A stretch of DNA of 64,000 bases. Source: Candidatus Chryseopegocella kryptomonas (GTDB lineage Bacteria > Bacteroidota > Ignavibacteria > Kryptoniales > Kryptoniaceae). The notes beneath the pieces are model-generated. The model was not told the DNA's origin and did not search any database. It saw only the letters and a list, made by a program, of their open reading frames with translations. The DNA is taken from positions 104,557 to 168,556 of the forward strand of contig NZ_CZVW01000002.1 in the NCBI RefSeq assembly GCF_001536065.1, read 5' to 3'. The position numbers and the translations under genes were made by a program. This document shows, one piece after another, positions 9,080 to 20,069 of the stretch; the stretch's first letter is position 1, and every line of letters starts with the position of its first letter.

Positions 9080-10084
9080 ATGGAGAAAGTTAAACTTGGG
9101 ATAATTGGACTTGGTGGAATTGCGCAGGGAGTTCATCTTCCAATTCTGTCAAAACTTGAAAATGTTCAAATTCTTGCGGTATGCGATACGGATAAGACAA
9201 AGGCGAAAATGCTCGCTGAAAAATACAATGTCCCTTACTTTTACACCGATTATGAAAAAATGCTTTATGAAGTTGATGAAATTGAAGCTGTTGAAGTGTT
9301 AACACCGACAAATTTGCACGCTGAGATGGTTATCGCTGGCGTCTCATCAGGAAAAGATGTCTTCGTTGAAAGACCTTTGGCACGGAGTTATAAAGAAGCT
9401 GAAAGTGTGGTTAAAGTTATTGAAGAGAAACAACGCAAGGTTATGGTTGGAATGAATTTAAGATTTAGACCTGATTGTATGCTGATGAAGGGTTTTATTG
9501 AACAGGGAGAACTTGGCTCTGTTTTTTATGTGAAAGCTGGATGGTTTAAAAGACCCAATGACAAAAAATGGGTTTTGATGAAGGATAAAGCAGGCGGTGG
9601 GGTTATGCTTGACCTCGGGATAAGCATCCTTGATCTTGCTCTGTGGATGGCTGGTTATCCAGAAGTAAGAAGCGTAAACGCAATTTGCTATAAACATCAG
9701 ACCAAACAAGTTGAAGATAGCGCAATTGTTTTTGTGAAGTTCAAGAATGATTCAACTCTTTTCATCGATGTAAGCTGGTCTTATGAATTTGAAAACCCAA
9801 TTTTTTATCTTCACATCTTTGGAACAGAAGGAACGGGCGAATTAAATCCGTTTAGAATTTACAAAGATATACAGGGGAAACTTATAAATCTTGCACCTGA
9901 AAAAATGGACAAGCCAGAAGTTCTTTACTGGAAGTCATATGAGAATGAACTTAAACATTTCATCGGAGCTGTGAAAGGTCTTCATCCTCTTATTTCAAGC
10001 GCAAAAGATGCACTTTACAGAAACAAAATCGTTGATGCAATTTATAAGTCAGCCGAGAAGCGTAAAGAAATTGTTTTGAAGTAA
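9080..10084 (+). CDS. Gfo/Idh/MocA family oxidoreductase, atypical active site
   Basis: NAD(P)-dependent sugar or cyclitol dehydrogenase family; substrate unknown. 334 residues. An N-terminal Rossmann fold (LGIIGLGGIAQGVHLPIL, about 5-22) is followed by the second conserved region SGKDVFVERPLARS and a C-terminal alpha/beta domain with GGVMLDLGISILDLALWM. Most family members have EKP with a catalytic Lys; this protein has ERP, so chemistry may be altered or lost. It lies 9 bp after dxs and 20 bp before tmk, apparently co-transcribed, with no obvious pathway link. Confidence 0.88.
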   Translation: MEKVKLGIIGLGGIAQGVHLPILSKLENVQILAVCDTDKTKAKMLAEKYNVPYFYTDYEKMLYEVDEIEAVEVLTPTNLHAEMVIAGVSSGKDVFVERPLARSYKEAESVVKVIEEKQRKVMVGMNLRFRPDCMLMKGFIEQGELGSVFYVKAGWFKRPNDKKWVLMKDKAGGGVMLDLGISILDLALWMAGYPEVRSVNAICYKHQTKQVEDSAIVFVKFKNDSTLFIDVSWSYEFENPIFYLHIFGTEGTGELNPFRIYKDIQGKLINLAPEKMDKPEVLYWKSYENELKHFIGAVKGLHPLISSAKDALYRNKIVDAIYKSAEKRKEIVLK

Positions 10085-10104
10085 AATTTAGAAATCAATT
10101 TAAA

Positions 10105-10746
10105 ATGCTCATAACTTTTGAAGGTGTTGATCTCTGCGGAAAAACGACGCAGGCAGAGATTTTGATCAAAAGATTGAAAGACCTTGGTTATGATGTCGTT
10201 TTTGTAAGAGAGCCGGGCGGAACAAAAATATCTGAGATGATAAGAGATATTTTGCTTGATCTGAGAAATCTTGAAATGGATTCAATCACGGAATTGTTTC
10301 TCTTCTCCGCAAGCCGAGCGCAACTTGTAAAAGAAATCATATTGCCAGCTCTTAACAGTGGAAAAATCGTCATCTGCGATAGATTTTATGATTCAACGCT
10401 TGCTTATCAAGGTTATGGGCGGGGAATTGATATTGAAAAAATCAAGGTTATAAATGAGCTTGCTTCGTCGGGGCTTGTCCCAGATGTCACTTTTTTGATT
10501 GATATACCTGTTGATGAAATTTACAGGAGAAAAAGCAAGGTGATTGAAACAGGTGGTGTTAAGAACAGCACAGATAGAATGGAAAGCTCCGGAGTTGAAT
10601 TTTATGAGAGAGTAAGACGAGGTTATCTTGAAATTGCAAAGATGAGCGAAAGATTTGTCGTCATAGATGGGACGATGGGAATTGATGAGATAAGCGAAAA
10701 AATTTGGTCAATCGTTTTTGAAAAATTAAAATTGCAGGTGAGATGA
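10105..10746 (+). CDS. tmk: thymidylate kinase
   Basis: Phosphorylates dTMP to dTDP using ATP. 213 residues. P-loop FEGVDLCGKTTQ (about 4-15), DR motif CDRFYDSTLAYQGYGRGID, and a C-terminal NMP-kinase region. The P-loop reads GVDLCGKTT rather than the common GxDGSGKTT, an ordinary variant. Its stop codon overlaps the start of the S41 protease gene (ATGA). The dTMP it uses would come from the ThyX-like protein at 34669-36216 if that enzyme is active. Confidence 0.95.
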   Translation: MLITFEGVDLCGKTTQAEILIKRLKDLGYDVVFVREPGGTKISEMIRDILLDLRNLEMDSITELFLFSASRAQLVKEIILPALNSGKIVICDRFYDSTLAYQGYGRGIDIEKIKVINELASSGLVPDVTFLIDIPVDEIYRRKSKVIETGGVKNSTDRMESSGVEFYERVRRGYLEIAKMSERFVVIDGTMGIDEISEKIWSIVFEKLKLQVR

Positions 10747-12398
10747 AAAGAAAAATTTTATTTTTCAGCTTTGCATTTTTTGTCATTCTTGCGTTTTTTA
10801 GAATTGAATTTTTCCAGAGTCGTGGCGATGATCTGTTTTTCAAGATGAACAAAAGTTTTGAGATTCTGGGGAAAATTTATAAAGAGGTGATCTTGAATTA
10901 TGTTGATGAGGTTGACCCTGAAAAATTTATGAGAGCAGGGATAAAGGGAATGTTAAGCGAGCTTGACCCATACACTGTTTTCATAGATGAAAAGCACAGC
11001 GAAGAGGTTGACGCATTAACTACTGGAAAATATGGAGGAATTGGGGTTTCAATCTCAAAATTTGACACAGCGATATTTGTTATTAAAGTTTCAAAGAGTT
11101 ATCCTGCTGATAAAGCCGGAATAAAAGTCGGAGATGTTATAGTTCAAATTGACAGTGTGCAGGTGAAAGATAAATCACTTGATGAGGTAAGAACTTTGAT
11201 GGTTGGGAAACCGGGAACGACGATCAAACTTAAAATTTTAAGGGAAGGGGTTGGACATCCACTTGTTTTTGAACTTAACAGGGAAGAAGTTGAAGTCAAA
11301 AATATAACTTATTACGATTTCATTGAGGATGGGATTGCTTATGTGAAACTTGAGAGATTTTCAAGAAATGCGGGTGAAGAACTTAGAAAAGCGATAAAAA
11401 ATCTTCAATCAAAAGGTCAGATAAATGGCTTCATACTTGATTTGCGGGATAATCCGGGTGGATTACTTGATGCAGCTGTTGATGTAGTTGAAAAATTCAT
11501 TCCCGAGGGAAGTTTGGTTGTTTCAACAAAAGGACGAAAACCGGATGCTGTGAGAAATTATTATTCAACGGAAAAACCATTACTTCCAGATGTTCCACTT
11601 TGTGTAATTGTGAATAATTCAAGCGCAAGTGCAAGTGAAATTGTTGCTGGCGCAATTCAAGACCTTGATCGTGGGATTATACTCGGGACGAGAACTTTTG
11701 GAAAAGGACTTGTCCAAACGATAAGTTATCTTTCATACAACACTTTTCTTAAAATGACGACTGCAAAGTATTACACACCGAGCGGTCGCTGTATACAGGA
11801 GATTGATTATTTCCACAAGCCAGATGGTGTATTTATCTCAAAGCCGGATTCTGAGAAAAAAGTTTTTAAAACAAAACTTGGGCGAACGGTTTATGCGGAA
11901 GGTGGAATAACTCCGGACACAGTTGTTGAGAGTGAAAAAAGAAGCGATTTCGTTGAAGCGCTCGTAAGAAACAGAATGTTTTTTAAATTTGCAAATCTTT
12001 TCTCTGCGAAAAATCAAACTCTGTCAGATGATTTTAAAATCACGGATCAGATTTTTAGCGAGTTCAAAGAATTTGTTATGAAAAATAATTTTGTTTTCAA
12101 GGATAGTTTTGAGATAAATCTTGAAAAAGCAATTGAATACGCAAAGAAGCAAAAGTATAGCAACGGCTTTGTTTATGATGTTGAATTAACACTTAACAGA
12201 ATCAAAAATCAAAAGATTGACTACTTCAAACTTTATCGTGATGAAATTGAGAAGGAACTTATGCGTGAGATTCTTTCAAGATACAAATATGAGGATGAAG
12301 TTATAGCGTGGGCGATAAAATACGATGAACAGGTCAAAAGTGCTGTCTCAATTTTGAAGGAGAAAAAAATTTATAACTCACTTCTTGGATTGAAATGA
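10743..12398 (+). CDS. S41 family C-terminal processing peptidase (CtpA/Prc type)
   Basis: Periplasmic or envelope serine protease using a Ser-Lys dyad. 551 residues. An N-terminal signal anchor (about 5-20), a PDZ domain (about 88-175, GGIGVSI...AGIKVGD), then the protease core with NNSSASASEI (Ser296 by alignment of spacing) and FGKGLVQ (Lys321). The 25-residue Ser-Lys spacing equals that of E. coli Prc. The last ~150 residues form a helical extension of the kind seen in Bacteroidetes-type CTPs. Coupled to tmk by a 4-bp overlap and to the next gene by ATGA. Confidence 0.93.
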   Translation: MKRKILFFSFAFFVILAFFRIEFFQSRGDDLFFKMNKSFEILGKIYKEVILNYVDEVDPEKFMRAGIKGMLSELDPYTVFIDEKHSEEVDALTTGKYGGIGVSISKFDTAIFVIKVSKSYPADKAGIKVGDVIVQIDSVQVKDKSLDEVRTLMVGKPGTTIKLKILREGVGHPLVFELNREEVEVKNITYYDFIEDGIAYVKLERFSRNAGEELRKAIKNLQSKGQINGFILDLRDNPGGLLDAAVDVVEKFIPEGSLVVSTKGRKPDAVRNYYSTEKPLLPDVPLCVIVNNSSASASEIVAGAIQDLDRGIILGTRTFGKGLVQTISYLSYNTFLKMTTAKYYTPSGRCIQEIDYFHKPDGVFISKPDSEKKVFKTKLGRTVYAEGGITPDTVVESEKRSDFVEALVRNRMFFKFANLFSAKNQTLSDDFKITDQIFSEFKEFVMKNNFVFKDSFEINLEKAIEYAKKQKYSNGFVYDVELTLNRIKNQKIDYFKLYRDEIEKELMREILSRYKYEDEVIAWAIKYDEQVKSAVSILKEKKIYNSLLGLK

Positions 12399-13216
12399 TA
12401 ATCTGGAAAATTTTACTTTTATTCGTCTCTGGACTTTTTGCTGGTTTTTTAGCAGGTTTTTTTGGAATCGGTGGGGGAATAATCCTTGTGTTAATTTTGA
12501 TGTATTATTACGATGGAATTGGAATCTCACCAGATTTGATACCAAAAATTGCAGTTGCAACAAGTTTATTCACAATTGTTTTCACATCAATATCAAGCAC
12601 ATTGAAACAGTATGAGAACAAAAATGTTGAATGGAAACTTACAATTACGATGGGAACTGCTTCGGTTATATCGGCTCTTTTCGGGAGCAAAATTGCTTCT
12701 TCTGTGTCTGGAAGTTTTATAAAGATATTTATAGTCGTTGTTATAATTCTTGCGGGTTTGAGAATGCTTTTTCTTGGAAATTCGGAAATAGATGTTGATG
12801 ACTTAACAGATTACAAAAGCAATGTGAATCCAGTTTCTGCATTTTTCTGGGGATTTATCGCTGGGATAATCTCAATTTTTGCAGGCGTTGGCGGTGGAAT
12901 TTTGCTCGTTCCAGTGATGAATAACTTAATGAAAATTCCGATAAAAAGGGCAATTGGGACATCAAGCTCAATAATTGTCTTGACTTCGTTGTTTGGGACA
13001 CTTGGCTATATAATCAACGGTCTTGGAAAACCTGAACTTAGCGAGCTTGGAACAATCGGATTTGTTGATTATACCGCTGGAATTCCAATTTTACTTGGTT
13101 CAGTGATAACAAGCAGATTTGGTGCACACGCATCTTATAGAACAAAATCCAAAATTTTGAAAAAACTTTTTGCTTTGCTCTTGATAACCGTTGCGATTGT
13201 GACATTTTTTAAATAA
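12395..13216 (+). CDS. sulfite exporter TauE/SafE family membrane protein
   Basis: Integral membrane permease of the TauE/SafE (DUF81) family, whose members export sulfite, sulfoacetate or related anions; the actual substrate is not determinable. 273 residues with about eight hydrophobic segments and the internal repeat typical of the family: GFLAGFFGIGGGIILVLIL near the N-terminus and GIISIFAGVGGGILLVPVM in the middle. Overlaps the preceding protease gene by ATGA and is followed 14 bp later by the dipeptide epimerase. Confidence 0.9.
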   Translation: MIIWKILLLFVSGLFAGFLAGFFGIGGGIILVLILMYYYDGIGISPDLIPKIAVATSLFTIVFTSISSTLKQYENKNVEWKLTITMGTASVISALFGSKIASSVSGSFIKIFIVVVIILAGLRMLFLGNSEIDVDDLTDYKSNVNPVSAFFWGFIAGIISIFAGVGGGILLVPVMNNLMKIPIKRAIGTSSSIIVLTSLFGTLGYIINGLGKPELSELGTIGFVDYTAGIPILLGSVITSRFGAHASYRTKSKILKKLFALLLITVAIVTFFK

Positions 13217-13230
13217 AATTCCACAAAGTT

Positions 13231-14247
13231 ATGCTACTTAAATACCGCACATTTGAGCTGAAATTGAAACATCCATTTAAAATAACACGTGGAGTTAGAA
13301 CATCAAATTGGGTTGTTTTGATTGAAATTGAACACGATGGAATCGTTGGCTATGGTGAAGCTTCGCCTTCACCAAGATATGGTGAAAGCATTGAGACGGT
13401 GCAAAATTTTTTAAAAAGCGTTGACCTTTCAAAGTTTGATGATCCGTTTCAAATTGAAGATATCTTGAATTATGTTGATTCAATTCAGCCAGGGAATACA
13501 TCCGCAAAAGCAGGGATTGACATCGCATTGCACGATCTCATTGGAAAAATTTTGAATGTTCCACTTTACAAAATTTTTGGGTTGAATAAAGAGAAAACGC
13601 CTGTGACTTCATTTACAATTGGAATTGATGAGCCAGAAGTTATTGAAAGAAAAGTTGAAGAAGCCGAAGAATATCCGATTTTAAAAGTTAAGCTTGGTCT
13701 TGAAAATGATGAAGAAATCATTAAAACGATACGAAAGATGACGGATAAAAAAATTCGTGTTGATGCGAACGAAGGGTGGAAGACAAAAGAGATTGCGCTT
13801 GAGAAGATAAAGTGGCTTCAAGATCAAGGGGTTGAATTTGTTGAACAGCCGATGCCAGCTGATGACCTTGACTCTGTCGCATGGGTTAGAGATAAAGTTG
13901 ATATTCCGATAATTGCTGATGAGAACTGTGTTCGTCTTTGGGATGTTCCAAATTTAGGAAAGGCGTATGATGGAATTAACATAAAACTTATGAAATGCAC
14001 TGGGATAAGAGAGGCGATAAAGATGATAAACACAGCAAGGGCGATGAATATGAAAGTTATGCTTGGCTGTATGATTGAATCGTCAGTTGGAATTACAGCG
14101 GGAGCTCAGATTTCACCGCTTGTTGATTACGCTGACCTTGATGGAAATCTTTTGATAACAAATGATCCTTTTGAAGGTGTTAAAGTTAAAAATGGAAAAT
14201 TAATTCTCCCGGATGAACCGGGGCTTGGAGTAAAAAAATTATTTTAA
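13231..14247 (+). CDS. dipeptide epimerase (L-Ala-D/L-Glu epimerase type, enolase superfamily)
   Basis: Epimerises dipeptides, typically L-Ala-D-Glu from murein tripeptide recycling. 338 residues. An N-terminal capping domain is followed by the barrel with the KxK general base (ILKVKLG), metal ligands in VDANEGW, VEQPMP and IIADENC, and the opposite-face Lys in KLMKCTG. The DxD motif (DLDGNLL) near the end of the barrel marks the dipeptide-epimerase subgroup rather than muconate or o-succinylbenzoate enzymes. Substrate preference cannot be read from sequence alone. Followed 4 bp later by a small membrane protein. Confidence 0.88.
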   Translation: MLLKYRTFELKLKHPFKITRGVRTSNWVVLIEIEHDGIVGYGEASPSPRYGESIETVQNFLKSVDLSKFDDPFQIEDILNYVDSIQPGNTSAKAGIDIALHDLIGKILNVPLYKIFGLNKEKTPVTSFTIGIDEPEVIERKVEEAEEYPILKVKLGLENDEEIIKTIRKMTDKKIRVDANEGWKTKEIALEKIKWLQDQGVEFVEQPMPADDLDSVAWVRDKVDIPIIADENCVRLWDVPNLGKAYDGINIKLMKCTGIREAIKMINTARAMNMKVMLGCMIESSVGITAGAQISPLVDYADLDGNLLITNDPFEGVKVKNGKLILPDEPGLGVKKLF

Positions 14248-14251
14248 TGCC

Positions 14252-14470
14252 ATGTTTTTCAAAAAATCACAACATCTTCGCTTTGAATACATCCCGCGCT
14301 ATTATGACCCGAGCAAGGATGAAGAATTGAAAAGAAGAGAAAGGATCAGGCATAGGTTGAAAATTGAAAGAGTCGGGATTTCGGAGAGAAAGAAAAGGTC
14401 TTTGATTTTGTGGTTGATTGCTATTGCAATTGTTTTTTATCTTTATCTTGTGCTAGCTGGTGTTTTGTAA
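14252..14470 (+). CDS. small protein with C-terminal transmembrane segment
   Basis: 72 residues, no recognised family. The N-terminal 47 residues are highly charged and Arg/Lys-rich (RRERIRHRLKIERVG). Residues about 50-70 are a single hydrophobic segment (LWLIAIAIVFYLYLVLAGVL). Tail-anchored topology with a cytoplasmic basic domain is likely. It starts 4 bp after the epimerase stop and sits before mutL, so it is probably translated from the same message. A real gene is supported by the spacing and clean membrane-protein composition. Confidence 0.65.
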   Translation: MFFKKSQHLRFEYIPRYYDPSKDEELKRRERIRHRLKIERVGISERKKRSLILWLIAIAIVFYLYLVLAGVL

Positions 14471-14527
14471 TTTTGGAGTTTTTAAGGTCGTGATGAAATT
14501 TGAGTGAAAAATTTAAAATTTCTGAAA

Positions 14528-16351
14528 ATGGGAAGGATAAAAATTTTACCCGAGGAGATAGCAAGCAAAATTGCAGCTGGGGAAGTAATTCAACGACCTG
14601 AATCCGTCGTTAAAGAGTTAGTTGAAAATTCAATTGATGCGGGCGCAAAAAACATAACAGTAATTTTGAAAGATGCTGGGAAAACATTAATTCAGGTGAT
14701 TGACGATGGATGTGGGATGAGCGAAGATGACGCTGTTATTGCATTTGAAAGACACGCAACGAGCAAAATTCAAACGTATGAAGACCTTGAAAATATAAAG
14801 ACGCTTGGTTTCAGAGGAGAAGCACTTGCATCAATCGCAGCAGTTTCACAAGTTGAGATGAAGACGAGAACGGCAGATGAAGAACTTGCAACACTTGTTA
14901 AGATTGAGGGTGGCAAATTAATTGAAGTTTCAAAAACTTCACATCCGCCCGGGACATCAATTTCTGTCAAAAATCTTTTCTTCAACACTCCAGCAAGGCG
15001 AAATTTTCTCAAAAGCAATCACACGGAATTCAAACATGCTTATGAAGCATTTATTAGATTTGCGCTTGCATATCCGGAGATATCGTTTGAATTTATAAGC
15101 GATGACGAGCAAATAGCAAAATTTGAAGCTTGTGATTTTGAAACAAGGATAAAACAAGTTTTCGGAGAAAAATTTTTTGAAACTCTCATACCTGTAAAGG
15201 AAAAAACTGAATATATAAGCATATACGGATACACAAGCAAGCCAGAATTTTCACGAAAGACAAAATCAGATCAATTTATTTTCCTCAACCGTCGTTATAT
15301 CGTCAATCGTTCAATAAATCACGCTGTGTATAACGCTTATGAGCATTTGATTGATAAAGGAAGTTTCCCATCATTTATTCTTATGCTTGAAATTGACCCG
15401 AGACATGTTGATGTAAATGTTCATCCGTCAAAGCTTGAAGTTAAGTTTGAAGATGAATCCGGAGTTTACAATTTCGTTCGTGCAGTTGTAAAGCATTCGC
15501 TTTCGCAATTTAATCTCATCCCTGAACTTACGCTTGAGTCAACGGGAGAGATAAAAATTCAACCGTCAACGAATCTTTCCGAGATAAAGCACAGATTGAT
15601 TACTCTAACCGAGCCGATGAAAGAAAAAATTCAAAAAGAGCAACAGTATTCGCTTGAACTAATAACTTCATCATTTCCTGAAGCGAAGACAGGGACAGAA
15701 CTTGATGTGAAGAAAGTTGAAAAAATTTCAAGAGAGATTGAAAGTGCGATCATCACGGCACAGGAGGAGAAATCCGATGAAAGCATCACATTTATGCAGG
15801 TTCACAATAAATACATAATAGCGCAGATAAAGACGGGTTTGATGATAATTGATCAACATGTCGCACACGAGCGAATTCTTTACGAGAGAGCGCTTGATAG
15901 TTTAAATTCAAACTCTCCATTCACACAGCAATTGTTGTTTCCGCAGACCATTGAGCTTACGCCCGCAGATATGGCTATCGTTAAGGAGTTAAAAGATTAT
16001 CTTGAAAACCTTGGATTTGATTTAAGGATTTTTGGAAAAAATACAGTTATACTCTACGGAGTTCCACCAGAGGTTAAGCAGGGAGCTGAAAAGAAAATTT
16101 TGCAGGAGATAATTGACCTTTACAAAGAAAATTCAAACACTGATCCAGAATTAACACCACGGGAAAATCTCGCAAAGGCGTTTGCCTGTAAAACAGCAAT
16201 TAAAGCGGGGGATAAATTAACGCCTGAAGAAATTCAAGTTTTGATTGATCAACTCTTCCTCACACGCAATCCTTATGTTTGCCCGCATGGAAGACCGATC
16301 ATCATAAAAATTTCAATTGAAGAACTTGACAAAAGATTCGGTAGGACTTAA
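14528..16351 (+). CDS. mutL: DNA mismatch repair endonuclease MutL
   Basis: Mismatch repair ATPase and nicking endonuclease. 607 residues from ATG 14528, where homologues begin (MGRIKILPEEIASKIAAGEV); a GTG at 14504 would add eight residues. An N-terminal GHKL ATPase carries LVENSIDAGA, DDGCGM and GFRGEALASI. The C-terminal half has DQHVAHERILYE (an endonuclease-type DQHAx2Ex4E motif with Val for Ala), ACKTAIKAGDKL and CPHGRP, the zinc-site motifs of nuclease-proficient MutL. A MutH-independent pathway is therefore expected. The gene ends 4 bp from the convergent methyltransferase gene. Confidence 0.95.
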   Translation: MGRIKILPEEIASKIAAGEVIQRPESVVKELVENSIDAGAKNITVILKDAGKTLIQVIDDGCGMSEDDAVIAFERHATSKIQTYEDLENIKTLGFRGEALASIAAVSQVEMKTRTADEELATLVKIEGGKLIEVSKTSHPPGTSISVKNLFFNTPARRNFLKSNHTEFKHAYEAFIRFALAYPEISFEFISDDEQIAKFEACDFETRIKQVFGEKFFETLIPVKEKTEYISIYGYTSKPEFSRKTKSDQFIFLNRRYIVNRSINHAVYNAYEHLIDKGSFPSFILMLEIDPRHVDVNVHPSKLEVKFEDESGVYNFVRAVVKHSLSQFNLIPELTLESTGEIKIQPSTNLSEIKHRLITLTEPMKEKIQKEQQYSLELITSSFPEAKTGTELDVKKVEKISREIESAIITAQEEKSDESITFMQVHNKYIIAQIKTGLMIIDQHVAHERILYERALDSLNSNSPFTQQLLFPQTIELTPADMAIVKELKDYLENLGFDLRIFGKNTVILYGVPPEVKQGAEKKILQEIIDLYKENSNTDPELTPRENLAKAFACKTAIKAGDKLTPEEIQVLIDQLFLTRNPYVCPHGRPIIIKISIEELDKRFGRT

Positions 16352-16355
16352 TCTT

Positions 16356-17168
16356 TTACTTTCTTGCGGTTATAATTAAACCAGTTCCGATTTCGTTTCT
16401 AACTTTTTTATCAAGCCACATTAGAAAAATTCCGGGGATTGAAACAAGAAGATAGTAAAGTGGAAGAAGCATCGCAAATGCGAAACTTTTGCCAAGCATC
16501 ATAACTGGAAATTTCATCATCAACTTCCAAGACAATTGCCCCCATCTACCGTAGGTATATCTCACATTTACATTTTTGAAGCCAGAATTTTCAAGTTTTA
16601 ATTTTATCTCTTCAACGCTGTATCCTGTTCTCACATGTTCTTCAATAAAACTTTCATCTTCATCTGAATGGACATCCGAGCCACCTAAATTTGAAGGCGT
16701 GCTTATGATTAAAAAACCACCTCGTTTCAATGCTTTAAAAAAGTTTTCAAAAACTTTCACATCATCTTCAATGTGTTCCATAACATCAATTGCAAGTATG
16801 AGATCAAATTTTTCGGTTTGTTCTAATTTTGTTAAGTCAGCAAGTTCAAATTTTAAATTTTCAATTTTCTTTCTTCTCGCAAATTTTTCACAGTCGTTGA
16901 TTCTTTGCTCGTTTATATCAATTCCGAGAACCTCCGAATTTTTGAATTTTTTTGCGATAAAATATGAGTATTGTCCGAAACCGCAACCAGCGTCAAGAAC
17001 TTTTATTTTTTCGTTTTCATTTTTTGATTTAAAAAAGTTTTTGACCTCGTCTTTAACATACCATGCTCTCAAAAGAAGCAAGTTCAAACCAGCATATAAA
17101 AGTCGCCTCAAAAAATCTCGTTCGGAAATTATCTCATCAATTTTTGATTTTATCTTTTCGTATTTCAT
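16356..17168 (-). CDS. class I SAM-dependent methyltransferase with C-terminal membrane segment
   Basis: Methyltransferase of unknown substrate. 270 residues. SAM motif I VLDAGCGFGQYSYF (about 57-70), acidic residue in LGIDIN, and LILAIDVMEHIEDD as the motif-IV-like region. Residues about 215-250 are hydrophobic (FAMLLPLYYLLVSIPGIFLMWL), suggesting membrane attachment and a lipid or envelope substrate, as in some ubiquinone- or lipid-methyltransferase relatives. Its ATG overlaps the stop of the histidine kinase gene by 4 bp. Last gene of the STAS-purA-kinase operon, ending 4 bp from convergent mutL. Confidence 0.82.
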   Translation of the reverse strand: MKYEKIKSKIDEIISERDFLRRLLYAGLNLLLLRAWYVKDEVKNFFKSKNENEKIKVLDAGCGFGQYSYFIAKKFKNSEVLGIDINEQRINDCEKFARRKKIENLKFELADLTKLEQTEKFDLILAIDVMEHIEDDVKVFENFFKALKRGGFLIISTPSNLGGSDVHSDEDESFIEEHVRTGYSVEEIKLKLENSGFKNVNVRYTYGRWGQLSWKLMMKFPVMMLGKSFAFAMLLPLYYLLVSIPGIFLMWLDKKVRNEIGTGLIITARK

Positions 17169-18343
17169 ACTTTTTTCCTCAAGACGATTCTGAAAGTTGA
17201 ACCTTTGCCGATTTTACTTTCTTTTAGGAAGAGTTTGCCTTTGTGATAAACCTCAATAATTCTTTTTGACAAACTTAAACCAAGTCCCCAACCTCGTTTT
17301 TTCGTCGTGTAGCCAGGTCTAAAAATGTCCTTGCGATATTTCATATTTATTCCTTTGCCTGTGTCAATTACATCAACGATGACTTGATCTTTTTTCTGTT
17401 GGATTTTGAATTCAATTTTACCTTCGCTGTTTTCAATCGCATCAAGTGCATTTTTAAGTAGGTTTTCAATCACCCATTCAAAAAGTTCGGGATTTACAAA
17501 TGCTTTCGCTTCCGTGTCGCCTTTTATTGTTATGGTTATCTTTTTTCCAGTTTGAGGAATTCGTTTTTCAAAATATCTGACGACGGAATTTATGATATTT
17601 GCAACTTTTTCTTCAACGAATTCAGGTTTTGAGCCGATCTTTGAAAATCTCTGCGTTATTTTGTTAAGTTTATTCAGGTCGTTCTCAATTTCGTGAATTA
17701 CATCTGTGATGTCTTCACCGTTGTCAATTCTTGCTCTTAAAATCTCAAGCCATCCGAACATACTTGAAAGCGGTGTCCCGAGCTGATGCGCTGTTTCACG
17801 AGCAAGCCCAACCCATATGTTGCTTTGCTCTGTCTTTTTTATGTAGCTAAAACTTAAATAACCAATCAAAATGAAAAGCCCACCTGCAAAGAGAATAACA
17901 TACGGCAAAATTTTCAACTGCTCAACAAGCTTTGAATTGCCGTAAAAAACATAATTTAAAATCAATGTGTCAGCATAGGTTATCTTTATCGGCTCAAATG
18001 TCTTTTCCATCTTCTCTATTTCCTTCCGCAAAATTTTCTCCCTTTGCTTTTGAGGTAATGTCGTGTCAATTTCAATGTTTCTGTAAAATAACGGATTTCT
18101 ATCTCTGTCCGTTACGACCACTGGGAAATCAATTGCGAGGATGATTTGGTCAAATATAAATGTAAATTCCGAAGTCCCCGGAGAAGTTGCGATGTATTCA
18201 ATTGATTTAGCATAAAGATTTGCAATTTGCCTTTCTCTTAATTCAAGATTTTTGACTATGACATTTGTGTAATACAAAATTGAAAGGGCGCTTGCAATGG
18301 CGATGAGGATCAGAAATCTTTTTATATTCGTTGCTTTAAGCAT
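17165..18343 (-). CDS. membrane sensor histidine kinase
   Basis: Two-component sensor kinase with no adjacent response regulator. 392 residues. Transmembrane segments at about 8-28 and 146-168 bracket a ~115-residue periplasmic sensor region of no recognised fold; no HAMP domain is evident. H box RETAHQLGTPLSS with phospho-acceptor His186. HATPase domain with N box NLLKNALDAIEN, G1 DVIDTGKGI and G2 GWGLGLSLSK. It starts 12 bp after purA and overlaps the methyltransferase start. The HxLGTPL H box resembles that of kinases common in Bacteroidetes relatives. Confidence 0.9.
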   Translation of the reverse strand: MLKATNIKRFLILIAIASALSILYYTNVIVKNLELRERQIANLYAKSIEYIATSPGTSEFTFIFDQIILAIDFPVVVTDRDRNPLFYRNIEIDTTLPQKQREKILRKEIEKMEKTFEPIKITYADTLILNYVFYGNSKLVEQLKILPYVILFAGGLFILIGYLSFSYIKKTEQSNIWVGLARETAHQLGTPLSSMFGWLEILRARIDNGEDITDVIHEIENDLNKLNKITQRFSKIGSKPEFVEEKVANIINSVVRYFEKRIPQTGKKITITIKGDTEAKAFVNPELFEWVIENLLKNALDAIENSEGKIEFKIQQKKDQVIVDVIDTGKGINMKYRKDIFRPGYTTKKRGWGLGLSLSKRIIEVYHKGKLFLKESKIGKGSTFRIVLRKKV

Positions 18344-18355
18344 TTGAGGTGAGCT

Positions 18356-20013
<1,658 letters not shown>

Positions 20014-20038
20014 TTAAATTTTCTCCTTGATTTAGTTT

Positions 20039-20064
20039 AAAAAGCCCCGCTTTATTTGCGGGGC
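20039..20064 (-). terminator. rho-independent terminator after secF
   Basis: Read on the minus strand: perfect 7-bp GC-rich stem GCCCCGC / GCGGGGC with a 7-nt AAATAAA loop, followed by TTTTT. It is placed 6 bp after the secF stop. It also lies just 26 bp upstream of the STAS gene start. Confidence 0.9.
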
Positions 20065-20069
20065 AAATT

